From NCBI RefSeq assembly GCF_035195345.1, contig NZ_CP136574.1, positions 434,001 to 498,000 on the forward strand: 64,000 nt of DNA, in the 5' to 3' direction. Position numbers and translations under genes: made by a program. Shown here piece by piece: positions 1-8,666 of this stretch (positions are counted from its first letter, which is position 1; every line of letters starts with the position of its first letter). Source of the stretch: Flavobacterium sp. Lineage in GTDB: Bacteria > Bacteroidota > Bacteroidia > Flavobacteriales > Flavobacteriaceae. The notes beneath the pieces are model-generated. The model ran no database searches. It saw only the letters and a program-made list of their open reading frames with translations, and was not told the origin of the DNA.

Positions 1-166
1 TCAACTCGGTCGTTACCTCTGTAAATTCAGGTAACATATTGATTAACATAATGGCATTGGAAGAAGCTTTTAATTCACACCAAGCATGATCGGTTAGAAT
101 TTCTTCTAAATTTCCTTCAGCAATGTTAGCCCATCTTGGGTCGGTTGGTAATTTTAAACGAAACAT
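1..166 (-). CDS. miaE: MiaE-like tRNA-(ms[2]io[6]A)-hydroxylase, N-terminal part (runs off the window)
   Basis: Reading the minus strand from an ATG at 166 gives about 55 residues beginning MFRLKLPTDPRWANIAEG, followed by an EEILTDHAWCELKASSNA segment. This matches the start of the flavobacterial tRNA hydroxylase family, ferritin-like di-iron enzymes that hydroxylate the isopentenyl group of ms2i6A37 in tRNA. Only the N-terminus is in the window, so the second iron-ligand helices cannot be checked. Family recognition is from memory of the conserved N-terminus. Confidence 0.75.
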   Translation of the reverse strand, partial: MFRLKLPTDPRWANIAEGNLEEILTDHAWCELKASSNAIMLINMLPEFTEVTTEL

Positions 167-206
167 TTTATAGATGATTTAAGATTACAAAAATAGCTTA
201 TTTGTG

Positions 207-659
207 TCAATCTTTAAAAGAAATCACAATCCATAATTCCTTTGTTTTTGCATTTAAAATTGCATGATAATTATTGGAGTATCTTGCTTCACTTTTAGAA
301 TAAAAATTATCAATTCCTTTTTTAAAAGGATTATTATTTCCAGTATAATTTAAATCTAAATAATCTTCTAAATTAGAAGTTTTCAATTTAGAGAATTTGT
401 TTAAACTACAGTATTCATTTATGTTTACATCTTTATCAAACTTAAAATAAACTGATTTTTCATTTTTTACATCATCATAATTACAATTTGAACTTTCGAC
501 CGAAGGAATATTAATTCCAACATTAATTTCAATATTATCAATGTTGGCAAATTCGCAATTTCTCTGATTATTAATAGTTGAAATAAAAGTTTTAAAACTA
601 AAAAACATAATTGACATAAAGGCAATAACAACAAGTGCAATTAATAAGTTTCTTTTCAT
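207..659 (-). CDS. Hypothetical protein with one N-terminal membrane segment
   Basis: A 150-residue protein if translation starts at the ATG at 659 (MKRNLLIALVVIAF); an upstream in-frame start would add 13 residues that look non-native. Residues about 4-24 form a hydrophobic signal anchor and the rest is a polar, Asn/Lys-rich domain expected outside the cytoplasm. No family is recognised. It lies 48 bases downstream of menC on the same strand and may be cotranscribed with it. Confidence 0.6.
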   Translation of the reverse strand: MKRNLLIALVVIAFMSIMFFSFKTFISTINNQRNCEFANIDNIEINVGINIPSVESSNCNYDDVKNEKSVYFKFDKDVNINEYCSLNKFSKLKTSNLEDYLDLNYTGNNNPFKKGIDNFYSKSEARYSNNYHAILNAKTKELWIVISFKD

Positions 660-706
660 AATTATGACTTTATTTCCATAAAAACGTAGAAAAAACATAA
701 AAAGTA

Positions 707-1753
707 TTAAGCCAATCCTAAATTAGAAATATCCCAATTCTTAGCAGGATTATACTGAATATGTCCGTTTTCAATTTCTAGTGGGCAATCGAAGTTATTC
801 GTGTACAAACCACCGGTTCCTAAACCTTGTGGCATAGGATTATTTAAGGTAAAAGTAAATTGGGTTATCGCATTCAATCCAATATTACTTTCTAAAGCAG
901 AAGTAATCCACCAACCGATATTTAAACTTTCAGCAATAGAAATCCATTCTAAAGTTCCTTTAAAACCTCCAACTAAACTAGGCTTTAAAATGATGTATTG
1001 TGGTTGAATTTCAGAGAGTATTTCTTTCTTATTTTCGATTCCAAGCACGCCAATTAATTCTTCATCTAGAGCAATAGGAAAAGGAGCTGACTTACACAGT
1101 TTTGCCATATTATCAGTGTGGCTTTTAGGTATAGGCTGTTCTATACTATGTAATTCAAATTCAGATAATTGATTTAATTTATTTAAAGCTTCATTTAAAC
1201 CAAAAGCACCATTTGCATCTACACGAATTTCAATGGTTTTAGCATCAAAATTTTGACGAATAAATCGCAATAATCCTAATTCTTTTTCAAAATCGATTGC
1301 TCCAATTTTTAGTTTTATACACGAAAATCCTTGTGCTAATTTTTCTTCGATTTGGGTTTTCATGAAAGACTCCTCTCCCATCCAAACCAAACCATTTATC
1401 AACATATTTTTTTTACCTTTTGTAAATTCTGAAGGAAACAAATCGAATGATGTTTTTGAAGCTAAAGATAAAAATGCCATTTCCACGCCAAATTGAATCG
1501 AAGGAAATGCTACTAATTCGTCCCACAATTTATCTTTTCCTAAATGAATATTTTGACAAACCCATTGTAATTTCTCCTCGTAATCAGGTCGATCATCAAA
1601 TGAAAGCGTTCTCAAAATACCACACTCACCTATTCCTGTTTTACCATTTTCTTCCAATAGTAAAAACCAAGTTTCTTTCTCTGTCATCACGCCTCGAGAA
1701 GTGCCGCTTGGGCGTTTGAAATTAAGGATGTATTTTTTATAGGTTGCTTTCAT
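707..1753 (-). CDS. menC: o-Succinylbenzoate synthase (enolase superfamily)
   Basis: This 348-residue enzyme dehydrates SHCHC to o-succinylbenzoate in menaquinone synthesis. It shows the enolase-superfamily layout: an N-terminal capping domain, then a barrel with the KxK pair at K147/K149, and metal ligands at D179 (RVDANGA), E205 (EQP) and D230 (DEE). Length is usual for the family. It stands downstream of menB and menA on the same strand, which supports menC over other muconate-cycloisomerase-like enzymes such as dipeptide epimerases. Confidence 0.9.
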   Translation of the reverse strand: MKATYKKYILNFKRPSGTSRGVMTEKETWFLLLEENGKTGIGECGILRTLSFDDRPDYEEKLQWVCQNIHLGKDKLWDELVAFPSIQFGVEMAFLSLASKTSFDLFPSEFTKGKKNMLINGLVWMGEESFMKTQIEEKLAQGFSCIKLKIGAIDFEKELGLLRFIRQNFDAKTIEIRVDANGAFGLNEALNKLNQLSEFELHSIEQPIPKSHTDNMAKLCKSAPFPIALDEELIGVLGIENKKEILSEIQPQYIILKPSLVGGFKGTLEWISIAESLNIGWWITSALESNIGLNAITQFTFTLNNPMPQGLGTGGLYTNNFDCPLEIENGHIQYNPAKNWDISNLGLA

Positions 1754-1794
1754 AAGTTAATGTGTCAATTTTCAATTTGAAAATGTGCCAATGG

Positions 1795-2355
1795 TTATAA
1801 TCGTTTTCTTAGTAGTTCTATTAATTTTAAAATTCCAGCTTTAGTTCCCTCGAAATAATCTTCTTTTTTAAAGTATGGAATAATTTCATTTCGAATAATT
1901 TTAGCTGTTTCATCATCAGATAAAAATAGTACTATTCCATCTCCATTTTGAATTCTAATTTTTAGATATCCTTTAGAAATGGCTATTAAAATTCCATTTG
2001 ATTTTTCTTTTTTACCAACACCCCAAGTTCTGGCAATGTGAAGCGATAAATCTTCTAACTTTTCTTTAGAAACTTTAAAGGTATCAATAGTCACAATGGC
2101 TATTTCGACAGTGGTTTCTTTTTCGAAATCGGAAATAATTTGATTCAATTTAGTCTCTTCCTCTTTCGAAAATAGATTCTCATAATCGTTTGTCCAATTA
2201 TGTGGTTTAGGCAAATTATCCCAAAATACTTGTCTATACGATTCCAAAGAAACTGATTTTTTACTTTCTAACTTCAATGAATCAGTCGTTTGAGCTTTCA
2301 TTGAAAAAGCAAAAAACAAAATTAAAACCTGAAAATACAATCTAATACTTGACAT
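1795..2355 (-). CDS. TPM-domain (TLP18.3/Psb32-like) secreted protein
   Basis: Starting at the ATG at 2355 (MSSIRLYFQVLILFF) gives a 186-residue protein with a signal peptide ending near MKAQ; an ATG at 2370 would overlap the upstream gene by 8 bases. The mature part has the TPM fold signature: a lead helix, EKETTVEIAIVTIDTF, RTWGVGKKEKSNGILI and a LSDDETAKII segment. TPM-domain proteins are periplasmic or membrane-associated, and their biochemical role is poorly defined; some have acid phosphatase activity. It directly follows the TPR gene and is probably cotranscribed. Confidence 0.75.
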   Translation of the reverse strand: MSSIRLYFQVLILFFAFSMKAQTTDSLKLESKKSVSLESYRQVFWDNLPKPHNWTNDYENLFSKEEETKLNQIISDFEKETTVEIAIVTIDTFKVSKEKLEDLSLHIARTWGVGKKEKSNGILIAISKGYLKIRIQNGDGIVLFLSDDETAKIIRNEIIPYFKKEDYFEGTKAGILKLIELLRKRL

Positions 2356-2362
2356 TGGCAAA

Positions 2363-3559
2363 TTATTCAATAACCCTCAAGATTTTCTTGAAGTCATCTG
2401 TTGGTAATCCGTGTTTTTCGAAAGTTGTGAAATCCAATTTCGTTTGTGCTATCCAGGTTTTTCCGTTGGATAGGCTTTCGTGAACGTATTTTTTGTGAAT
2501 GTCTTTGGCTTCTGAAATTCTATCAGTAAACAAAAACACGTGGGTTAAATTCAACTGAAAATGAATTTCAGATGGATTTAATTTTATAACTTTATTATAC
2601 GTTTCTTCGGCTTTTGTGAACTGTCTTGAATACAAATAATAATCGCCTAAAATTCTATAATCGATATAAGTCGCTCGGTTTTTAGCAAACATTTCGGTTA
2701 AAAGAATCGAAATCGCTTCTTCATAATTTCCTTTTTGGAAAGCAGCATTTGATTTCTCACGAATGATATCGTAATACGCTTTTACTTCTCCAGTTTCTTT
2801 TAAACTTTCTTCGGTAAGCTTTTCAATTGCACTATTTTTCTCTACTGCTAAAAGTTGAAAAAACTCTCTATAAGTGAACTTTTTACTGATATTTTCAATA
2901 AAAGCAGCATAAAACGCATCTTTTTTGTTCAATTTTGAAACTACAGGTAACTTTTTAGTTAAGTTTAAAATTTCATTCTTAGCGGTTTTATCCCAACCTC
3001 TACTCGCTTTATAATCTACCCAAGGCACGACTTCTAAAACAATTTTTTGGTTCATAACCCAATTCTGACTTTCGAATCCGAACCATAAATTAGGTAAATT
3101 AGTTAAACATAAAGAAGAAGACGAAATCAACTTGGCGTCTTTATTTACTTTTTCTTTTTGTTCCCAGCAGGCTCTATCCATTTTGCCTTCTTTCAAAAAT
3201 AAATTAGCCGCATTTGCTTCTTGAAACAAAGCAAACGTGCATTTGTCATCTCCAGCAATTGCAGATGTTAAATGAATAGCTCCAGCCGTTCCCTGACTAA
3301 TTCCGGTAGGATCAGGAATGGCTTTTAATACCGAAACCAAACTTGATGTTAACTTTTGATTTTCATCTAAAACGGTAATTCGATAAACGAATTCAGTAGT
3401 TCCAACAGGCAAATCTTCTGTTTTGATTAAAGTGCGTTTTCCTGCCGAAAGGGTAAATTCTTTAGTAGTAGCACGTTCTTTGTCCCAAAAACCATCTTTT
3501 TGAGAAAAACTCGATACTGAAATTAATAAGGCGGATACTAAGTAATACAGTTTATTCAT
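2363..3559 (-). CDS. Secreted TPR-containing protein
   Basis: A 398-residue protein with a signal peptide (MNKLYYLVSALLISVSSFSQ). Residues about 280-370 contain tetratricopeptide repeats, clearest in the segment YLYSRQFTKAEETYNKVIKLNPSE. The middle is an unassigned domain. TPR regions serve protein binding, so a scaffold role in the periplasm or envelope is an inference. It precedes the TPM-domain gene by overlap or a few bases, suggesting a joint function. Confidence 0.7.
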   Translation of the reverse strand: MNKLYYLVSALLISVSSFSQKDGFWDKERATTKEFTLSAGKRTLIKTEDLPVGTTEFVYRITVLDENQKLTSSLVSVLKAIPDPTGISQGTAGAIHLTSAIAGDDKCTFALFQEANAANLFLKEGKMDRACWEQKEKVNKDAKLISSSSLCLTNLPNLWFGFESQNWVMNQKIVLEVVPWVDYKASRGWDKTAKNEILNLTKKLPVVSKLNKKDAFYAAFIENISKKFTYREFFQLLAVEKNSAIEKLTEESLKETGEVKAYYDIIREKSNAAFQKGNYEEAISILLTEMFAKNRATYIDYRILGDYYLYSRQFTKAEETYNKVIKLNPSEIHFQLNLTHVFLFTDRISEAKDIHKKYVHESLSNGKTWIAQTKLDFTTFEKHGLPTDDFKKILRVIE

Positions 3560-3574
3560 TAATCATTATTTTTA

Positions 3575-3695
3575 TTTTTTAAACACATAGAATCATAGTT
3601 TTACTTTGTGTGTGTTTTTTAAGGCGTTACACTTTTCATAGAAAACATAATTTAAAATACTATGTGACTATTGTGTTTTATACCTATTCCAATTT
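3575..3695. repeat. Imperfect inverted intergenic repeat
   Basis: The 147-base gap between the MBL hydrolase and the TPR gene contains AAACACATAGAATCATAG near 3580 and an inverted, diverged counterpart (ACTATGTGACTATTGTG) near 3660. Such arms recur between flavobacterial genes. The copy is imperfect, and no gene is visible here. Confidence 0.35.
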
Positions 3696-3706
3696 TTGTA
3701 CCAAAT

Positions 3707-4384
3707 TTACAATTCAATACTTTGTCCGATTTCTAAGAGCATCAAATCTTTTCCTTTATTGAAAAATTTGCGTTTAGCTTCTTCATGATTGATTTCGATG
3801 TAACCAAACGTATCAAAATGATAACCTAACACTTTATCGCATTGTACAAAATCAGAAGCAATGATGGCGTCTTCCACGTCCATTGTAAAGTTACTTCCAA
3901 TCGGTAAAATTACTAAATCTAGCTTAGTTCGCATAGGAATTAGTTTCATATCCATGGTTAAAGCGGTGTCACCAGCGATGTAAATATTTTTATGCTCGCC
4001 TTCAATTACAAATCCGCCAGGTTGACCACCGTAGCTTCCATCTGGAAAAGACGAAGTGTGATGAGCAATTACATATTTAACGGTTCCAAATTCAAAATCC
4101 CAACTTCCGCCGTGATTCATTGGATGGTAATTAAAGCCCTTATTACCAAAATGAGATGCAATTTCGTAGTTAGAAACAATTACTGCGTCTGTTTGTTTTG
4201 CAATTGCTTCAACATCTAAAATATGATCTTGATGTGCGTGCGTTAGTAATATAAAATCGGCTTTCAAGGTATTGATATCAATATGAGAAGCCTTTGGATT
4301 TCCTGAAATAAATGGGTCAACTAAAATGTGAACGTCATTTACTTCAATTCCGATACAAGCGTGTCCGTAGAATGTGATTTTCAT
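3707..4384 (-). CDS. Metal-dependent hydrolase, UPF0173/UlaG-like MBL fold
   Basis: A 225-residue metallo-beta-lactamase-fold protein. The HxHxDH zinc motif is at H49-A-H51-Q-D53-H54, and a later GDTAL segment supplies the bridging aspartate. Length and N-terminus (MKITFYGHACI) fit the UPF0173 family of metal-dependent hydrolases, whose natural substrates are mostly unknown. The gene begins 24 bases after menA on the same strand. Confidence 0.85.
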   Translation of the reverse strand: MKITFYGHACIGIEVNDVHILVDPFISGNPKASHIDINTLKADFILLTHAHQDHILDVEAIAKQTDAVIVSNYEIASHFGNKGFNYHPMNHGGSWDFEFGTVKYVIAHHTSSFPDGSYGGQPGGFVIEGEHKNIYIAGDTALTMDMKLIPMRTKLDLVILPIGSNFTMDVEDAIIASDFVQCDKVLGYHFDTFGYIEINHEEAKRKFFNKGKDLMLLEIGQSIEL

Positions 4385-4408
4385 AGTTTTTATTTTAGTG
4401 AAAAGTGA

Positions 4409-5305
4409 TTATTTAAGAAAGACTAAAGTTAACCAAAATAATATACTTAAAACGAATGTTCCGAGTGCTACTTTTTTTAGTTCTGGATCAAAGTCTTCAT
4501 ATTTTTTTGATTTTCTAACTTTTTCAAGGTGTTTTAAAAAGAAAATGAAAACAAAAAAACTGAAAAATATTTGTTTACTAATTCCAATTGAAAATATAAA
4601 TAATAAAACAAATGGAATCACAATTAAAAAATGTTGATATTTCTTAGCTATTTCTAATCCCATTTTCACCACCAACGTATTCTTACCTGCTATTTTATCA
4701 TTTTCAATATCGCGCATGTTGTTTAAATTCAACACCGCTACACTTAATAATCCGATGGCTGATGCGGGTAAGAATAATTTCCAATCGATAAAATGAGTAA
4801 ATAAAAAATTAGAACCTACTACAGAAACCAATCCGAAGAAAATAAACACAAATACATCACCAAAACCGCTATAACCATAAGCACTTTTTCCAACTGTATA
4901 TTTAATGGCAGCTCCAATTGAGCCGATTCCTAAAAGGATAAAAATCAAACTTAAGGCGAAATTTTCTTTTCCGAAAGCTACGTAAATCAATAACAAAGCA
5001 ATAATGAAAGTCAAAATTGCTGTAATAATTACAGCTTTTTTCATTTGCTCTGCTGTAATAACTCCAGCTGCCACTAATCTCTTTTCGCCAATTCGGTTAG
5101 CATCGGTTCCTTTTACACCATCGCCATAATCGTTGGCATAATTAGACAACACTTGTAATCCTAACGTGGTAAACAAGGCTAAAACAACAATCCTCCAATC
5201 AGAGTATCCTTGATGATAGGCATAAGCGCTTCCCACAATAATTCCAGAAACGGAAAGTGGTAAGGTTCGTAATCGTGCGGCTTGTATCCAATGTTTTATA
5301 TTCAT
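4409..5305 (-). CDS. menA: 1,4-Dihydroxy-2-naphthoate polyprenyltransferase
   Basis: A 298-residue UbiA-superfamily membrane enzyme that joins a polyprenyl chain to dihydroxynaphthoate to make demethylmenaquinone. The first prenyl-diphosphate motif is at about residues 55-62 (NYANDYGD), followed by KGTD; the second Asp-rich motif is near NNMRDIENDK. About eight or nine hydrophobic helices are visible. The neighbouring menB and menC on the same strand make MenA the best call within the superfamily. Confidence 0.92.
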   Translation of the reverse strand: MNIKHWIQAARLRTLPLSVSGIIVGSAYAYHQGYSDWRIVVLALFTTLGLQVLSNYANDYGDGVKGTDANRIGEKRLVAAGVITAEQMKKAVIITAILTFIIALLLIYVAFGKENFALSLIFILLGIGSIGAAIKYTVGKSAYGYSGFGDVFVFIFFGLVSVVGSNFLFTHFIDWKLFLPASAIGLLSVAVLNLNNMRDIENDKIAGKNTLVVKMGLEIAKKYQHFLIVIPFVLLFIFSIGISKQIFFSFFVFIFFLKHLEKVRKSKKYEDFDPELKKVALGTFVLSILFWLTLVFLK

Positions 5306-5306
5306 T

Positions 5307-5585
5307 TTACTTTGTAAATTGCATTATTATTATAAGGGCTTGAATAGTCAATGACAAAAATAAAATTTTTGAATTTTTTAGCTTTCTTGTTAAGAGTAAT
5401 ACCGTTGTTAAAATAGGTAATACAAAAATTAGTAAAATAAACGGCAACCAAAGTATTTCTGCAATGATGCCAATAAATTTGTTTTCATAGATATTTATAC
5501 GATTTGTTAATATCCAAAAAAACATAACTAACATTGAAACAAAAAAAATGACACTATCAATAATAGGCTTTATATTTTTTTCCAT
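5307..5585 (-). CDS. Small hypothetical membrane protein
   Basis: A 92-residue protein with three hydrophobic stretches (about residues 10-27, 38-62 and 70-90), likely three membrane helices. It ends one base before menA starts and follows the PH-domain gene by 18 bases, so it sits inside the men operon. No family is recognised. It resembles in size the 93-residue membrane protein at 11405-11686 (similar INxYENKFIGIIAEILW versus FETIHFIGFETEIIW segments), so the two may be paralogs. Confidence 0.6.
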   Translation of the reverse strand: MEKNIKPIIDSVIFFVSMLVMFFWILTNRINIYENKFIGIIAEILWLPFILLIFVLPILTTVLLLTRKLKNSKILFLSLTIQALIIIMQFTK

Positions 5586-5603
5586 AGATTAATTTTAAAA
5601 TGT

Positions 5604-7106
5604 TTACATCCAATTCTTTTCCCAAGTTTCTACTTCGTATAACCAATAATTCACCAATTCCTTGATTTCGGAATAATTTGCTGTGGTAAAACTAACAGTT
5701 CCACCAGCAGTTGATAAAGTTACCGAACCAATATTCGTTGCTTTTTGCCAGAAAAATTGTTGGGTTTCGATGGCTTGAATTTTATATGGTTCTATAATTG
5801 TGGTATCAATATCCCAAGCTCCATTTTGCTTGATGATGAAATCATTGGAAACAAAAAGTTTATAATTTTTAAATGAAAACCATAACATAATTCCTGCAAA
5901 TACACAGAATATAGAAGTGTAAATTAACCATACTGTCCATGTTACGAATTCAGTGCTATAATTTAGGAATAACGTTATCAAAATTGGAACAAGTAAAAAG
6001 AAAAAAGTATTTACTGCTAATTTTCTCCAATTGGGCAAATATTGGGTTCCTTTTTTGGGCAGTTGACCTAATAGTAATATTAAAATTGCATTGCGTTCCC
6101 TTTCATTACAACCAGGAACTTCTATTTGGTCTTTTTCTTTTACTTTTTCAACATCGCTAGAGGCTTGATGAACACCAATAGTGGTAACATCTAACTTTTT
6201 TTGAAAATAGTTTTGTGTAATCTTAATTTTTTGGACTTTATTCGGATTCAACAAAGTATTTTTGGTGGATAGTAATCCGTAAGATAAAATAATTGCTTGC
6301 TTACTTTTTTGAATAGTAAAATCGAAATATTTTAAAATTGTTCGAACTAAATTTACAATTAAAATAAGTCCAATAAAAAAACCTGCAATAACTAAAAACG
6401 AAGTGATAATTGGCATTTCGTCAATATAATTAGTCACTTTATCTTCATCGATAACTTCTTTATTTAACTGTTGAAGGTTTTCTACAATTGTTGTAAAAAA
6501 AACAAAAATCAAGGCAAAACTTTTGATATAATTTGATGTGAAACCAATCTTTACCAAACTCAATAAACCAATTTTGATAAAAGAAGACGGACTTTCTTCA
6601 ATAGCAACTTTTTCAGAATCGACAATCGTTTCTTGTTGCGAATGATTAATTAATCGTTCTTTTAGAATGGTTGCTAATTCATGAGAAATAGCACTAATAG
6701 ACGCTTCTTTTTTATCGCTTCCTGCCGTATCAATTTCTAGTTTATGAACCCCTACTAATCGCTGAATTAAACTTTGATTAATGTTAACTTGCTGAATTTT
6801 ATGCAATTGAATAGTAATTCTCGTTTTATTAAAAACACCTTTTTGAATTACAAATTCGTTATTTTCTTCATCTATATGAAATGTAAAAAACAAATACTGT
6901 AAATAAGAAATTACTCCTATCAAAACAACAGCCGCTGCAATACTACCGAAAAAGATAATTTTATTTAAGGAATCAAATCGTACTATCCAAAGAATCAACA
7001 TCGGCCACAAAGCACGAATCGTCTTCTGCAAGGAATTGGCAAACATTACCAAAATTCCAGGAAGCGATTGACGTTGTGGTTGTGAAAAATCAACTAAATT
7101 ATTCAT
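5604..7106 (-). CDS. Membrane protein with several bacterial PH domains, YdbT-like
   Basis: A 500-residue protein with paired membrane helices (about 18-70, 195-260 and 375-420), each followed by a bacterial PH-like domain of the bPH_2 (YdbS/YdbT) type. Recognisable PH segments are FVIQKGVFNKTRITIQLHKI, IILSYGLLSTKNTLLNPNKV and FIIKQNGAWDIDTTIIEPYK. It overlaps the smaller PH gene by 8 bases, the usual ydbS-ydbT pairing. In Bacillus the pair affects resistance to certain antimicrobials; the molecular function is unknown. Confidence 0.8.
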   Translation of the reverse strand: MNNLVDFSQPQRQSLPGILVMFANSLQKTIRALWPMLILWIVRFDSLNKIIFFGSIAAAVVLIGVISYLQYLFFTFHIDEENNEFVIQKGVFNKTRITIQLHKIQQVNINQSLIQRLVGVHKLEIDTAGSDKKEASISAISHELATILKERLINHSQQETIVDSEKVAIEESPSSFIKIGLLSLVKIGFTSNYIKSFALIFVFFTTIVENLQQLNKEVIDEDKVTNYIDEMPIITSFLVIAGFFIGLILIVNLVRTILKYFDFTIQKSKQAIILSYGLLSTKNTLLNPNKVQKIKITQNYFQKKLDVTTIGVHQASSDVEKVKEKDQIEVPGCNERERNAILILLLGQLPKKGTQYLPNWRKLAVNTFFFLLVPILITLFLNYSTEFVTWTVWLIYTSIFCVFAGIMLWFSFKNYKLFVSNDFIIKQNGAWDIDTTIIEPYKIQAIETQQFFWQKATNIGSVTLSTAGGTVSFTTANYSEIKELVNYWLYEVETWEKNWM

Positions 7107-7677
7107 TTTCAGTTGTTAAAAATGATTCGTTTGATTTTGATTCTACGACTTCTTCCACTTTGGGAGGATTTATTTTTTGAGAAACTAAATTTTTAATACT
7201 TTGAGCATCAGACAATAGTAACCCTGGTATTTCTAAATCGGAACTACTCCCTCCAGCAGTAAATAATTCGATGGAAGCCAAACCTAATTTTCGAGATATA
7301 AACCCTTGATGCAAAGCTACATGTTGTACTCTATTAAAAGGAATAATTGTAGTGGTTTCAGAAATTAATCCCGATTTATAAATGGCATCGTGTTCTCTAA
7401 ATGCGTAGCCTTTTTTATTAAAACCTAGCTTAGTAAAAAAAATTAACCCCACAAGAACAACTAAAATTCCAACAAAAATTGCTGTCCAAATTGGATACGA
7501 AAATGCATCTTGTTTGAAATAAAACAAAGCTGAAAATCCTCCAATTACCAATATGAAAAGCAATAAAAAATTAAAAAGTAAAACGGTAACATACTTGGAA
7601 TTTAATCCTTTTAAATGCACTTCTTCAAACTTCGGAAGTTGGGTAATATCGATGGAATTATTTGTGAATTCGTTCAT
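7099..7677 (-). CDS. PH-domain membrane protein, YdbS-like
   Basis: A 192-residue protein with two membrane helices (about residues 30-52 and 60-82) and one bPH_2 domain (KGYAFREHDAIYKSGLISE, then TTIIPFNRVQHVALHQGFIS). Its stop overlaps the start of the larger PH gene by 8 bases, implying coupled translation. The partners probably form one membrane complex, by analogy with YdbS/YdbT. It follows menB by 45 bases. Confidence 0.82.
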   Translation of the reverse strand: MNEFTNNSIDITQLPKFEEVHLKGLNSKYVTVLLFNFLLLFILVIGGFSALFYFKQDAFSYPIWTAIFVGILVVLVGLIFFTKLGFNKKGYAFREHDAIYKSGLISETTTIIPFNRVQHVALHQGFISRKLGLASIELFTAGGSSSDLEIPGLLLSDAQSIKNLVSQKINPPKVEEVVESKSNESFLTTENE

Positions 7678-7722
7678 AGAAATAGTTTATTAAACACTAT
7701 ATTCATTTAGTTATCTACTATG

Positions 7723-8562
7723 TTATGGTAAATATTTCTTTTCAAAATTTGGCTTACGTTTTTCTAAGAACGCATCTCTTCCCTCTTTGGCTTCGTCTGT
7801 CATATATGCTAAACGAGTGGCTTCACCTGCGAAAACTTGTTGTCCTACCATGCCATCATCGGTTAAATTCATAGCAAATTTTAGCATTTTAATGGAGGTT
7901 GGTGATTTTGCTAGAATTTCTTGCGCCCATTCATACGCAGTGTCTTCTAATTCAGCATGAGGAATTACGGCATTTACCATACCCATTTCAAAAGCATCTT
8001 GTGCTGAATAATTTCTTCCTAAAAAGAAAATTTCTCTTGCTTTCTTTTGTCCCACCATTTTAGCTAAATAAGCCGAACCGTAACCACCATCAAAACTAGT
8101 TACATCCGCATCGGTTTGTTTGAAAATTGCGTGTTCTTTACTCGCTAACGTTAAATCACAAACCACATGAAGCGAATGTCCGCCACCAACAGCCCAACCT
8201 GGGACTACACAAATCACCGCTTTTGGCATAAAACGAATCATACGTTGTACCTCTAAAATGTTTAATCTATGGTAACCATCTTCTCCAACATAACCTTGGT
8301 GACCACGCGCTTTTTGGTCGCCACCACTACAAAAACTCCAAATGCCGTCTTTTGAACTTGGTCCTTCAGCAGAAAGCAACACTACTCCTATTGATGTATC
8401 TTCTTGTGCATCGTAAAATGCTTCTATTAATTCCTTTGTCGTTTTCGGACGAAAGGCATTTCTAACATCAGGTCGGTTGAAGGCAATTCTAGCAACGCCA
8501 TCACATTTTTTATAGGTAATATCTTCAAATTCTCTTACAGTTTTCCAATTGATATTGCTCAT
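7723..8562 (-). CDS. menB: 1,4-Dihydroxy-2-naphthoyl-CoA synthase
   Basis: A 279-residue crotonase-family enzyme that closes the naphthoate ring of o-succinylbenzoyl-CoA. It carries the MenB-specific start (WKTVREFEDITYKK), the oxyanion-hole segment FCSGGDQKARG and a VCVVPGWAVGGGHSLH loop typical of MenB rather than a fatty-acid enoyl-CoA hydratase. The C-terminal FLEKRKPNF is also characteristic. It is the first gene of the minus-strand men cluster. Confidence 0.95.
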   Translation of the reverse strand: MSNINWKTVREFEDITYKKCDGVARIAFNRPDVRNAFRPKTTKELIEAFYDAQEDTSIGVVLLSAEGPSSKDGIWSFCSGGDQKARGHQGYVGEDGYHRLNILEVQRMIRFMPKAVICVVPGWAVGGGHSLHVVCDLTLASKEHAIFKQTDADVTSFDGGYGSAYLAKMVGQKKAREIFFLGRNYSAQDAFEMGMVNAVIPHAELEDTAYEWAQEILAKSPTSIKMLKFAMNLTDDGMVGQQVFAGEATRLAYMTDEAKEGRDAFLEKRKPNFEKKYLP

Positions 8563-8666
8563 TTTTCAAATATTTAAAATAGATATTGTAATTTTTATAA
8601 TTTGTAAATTTCCGTAAAAATAATTCATTTTTTGCATTATATTGCAAGTTCAAAACAATTAGATTT

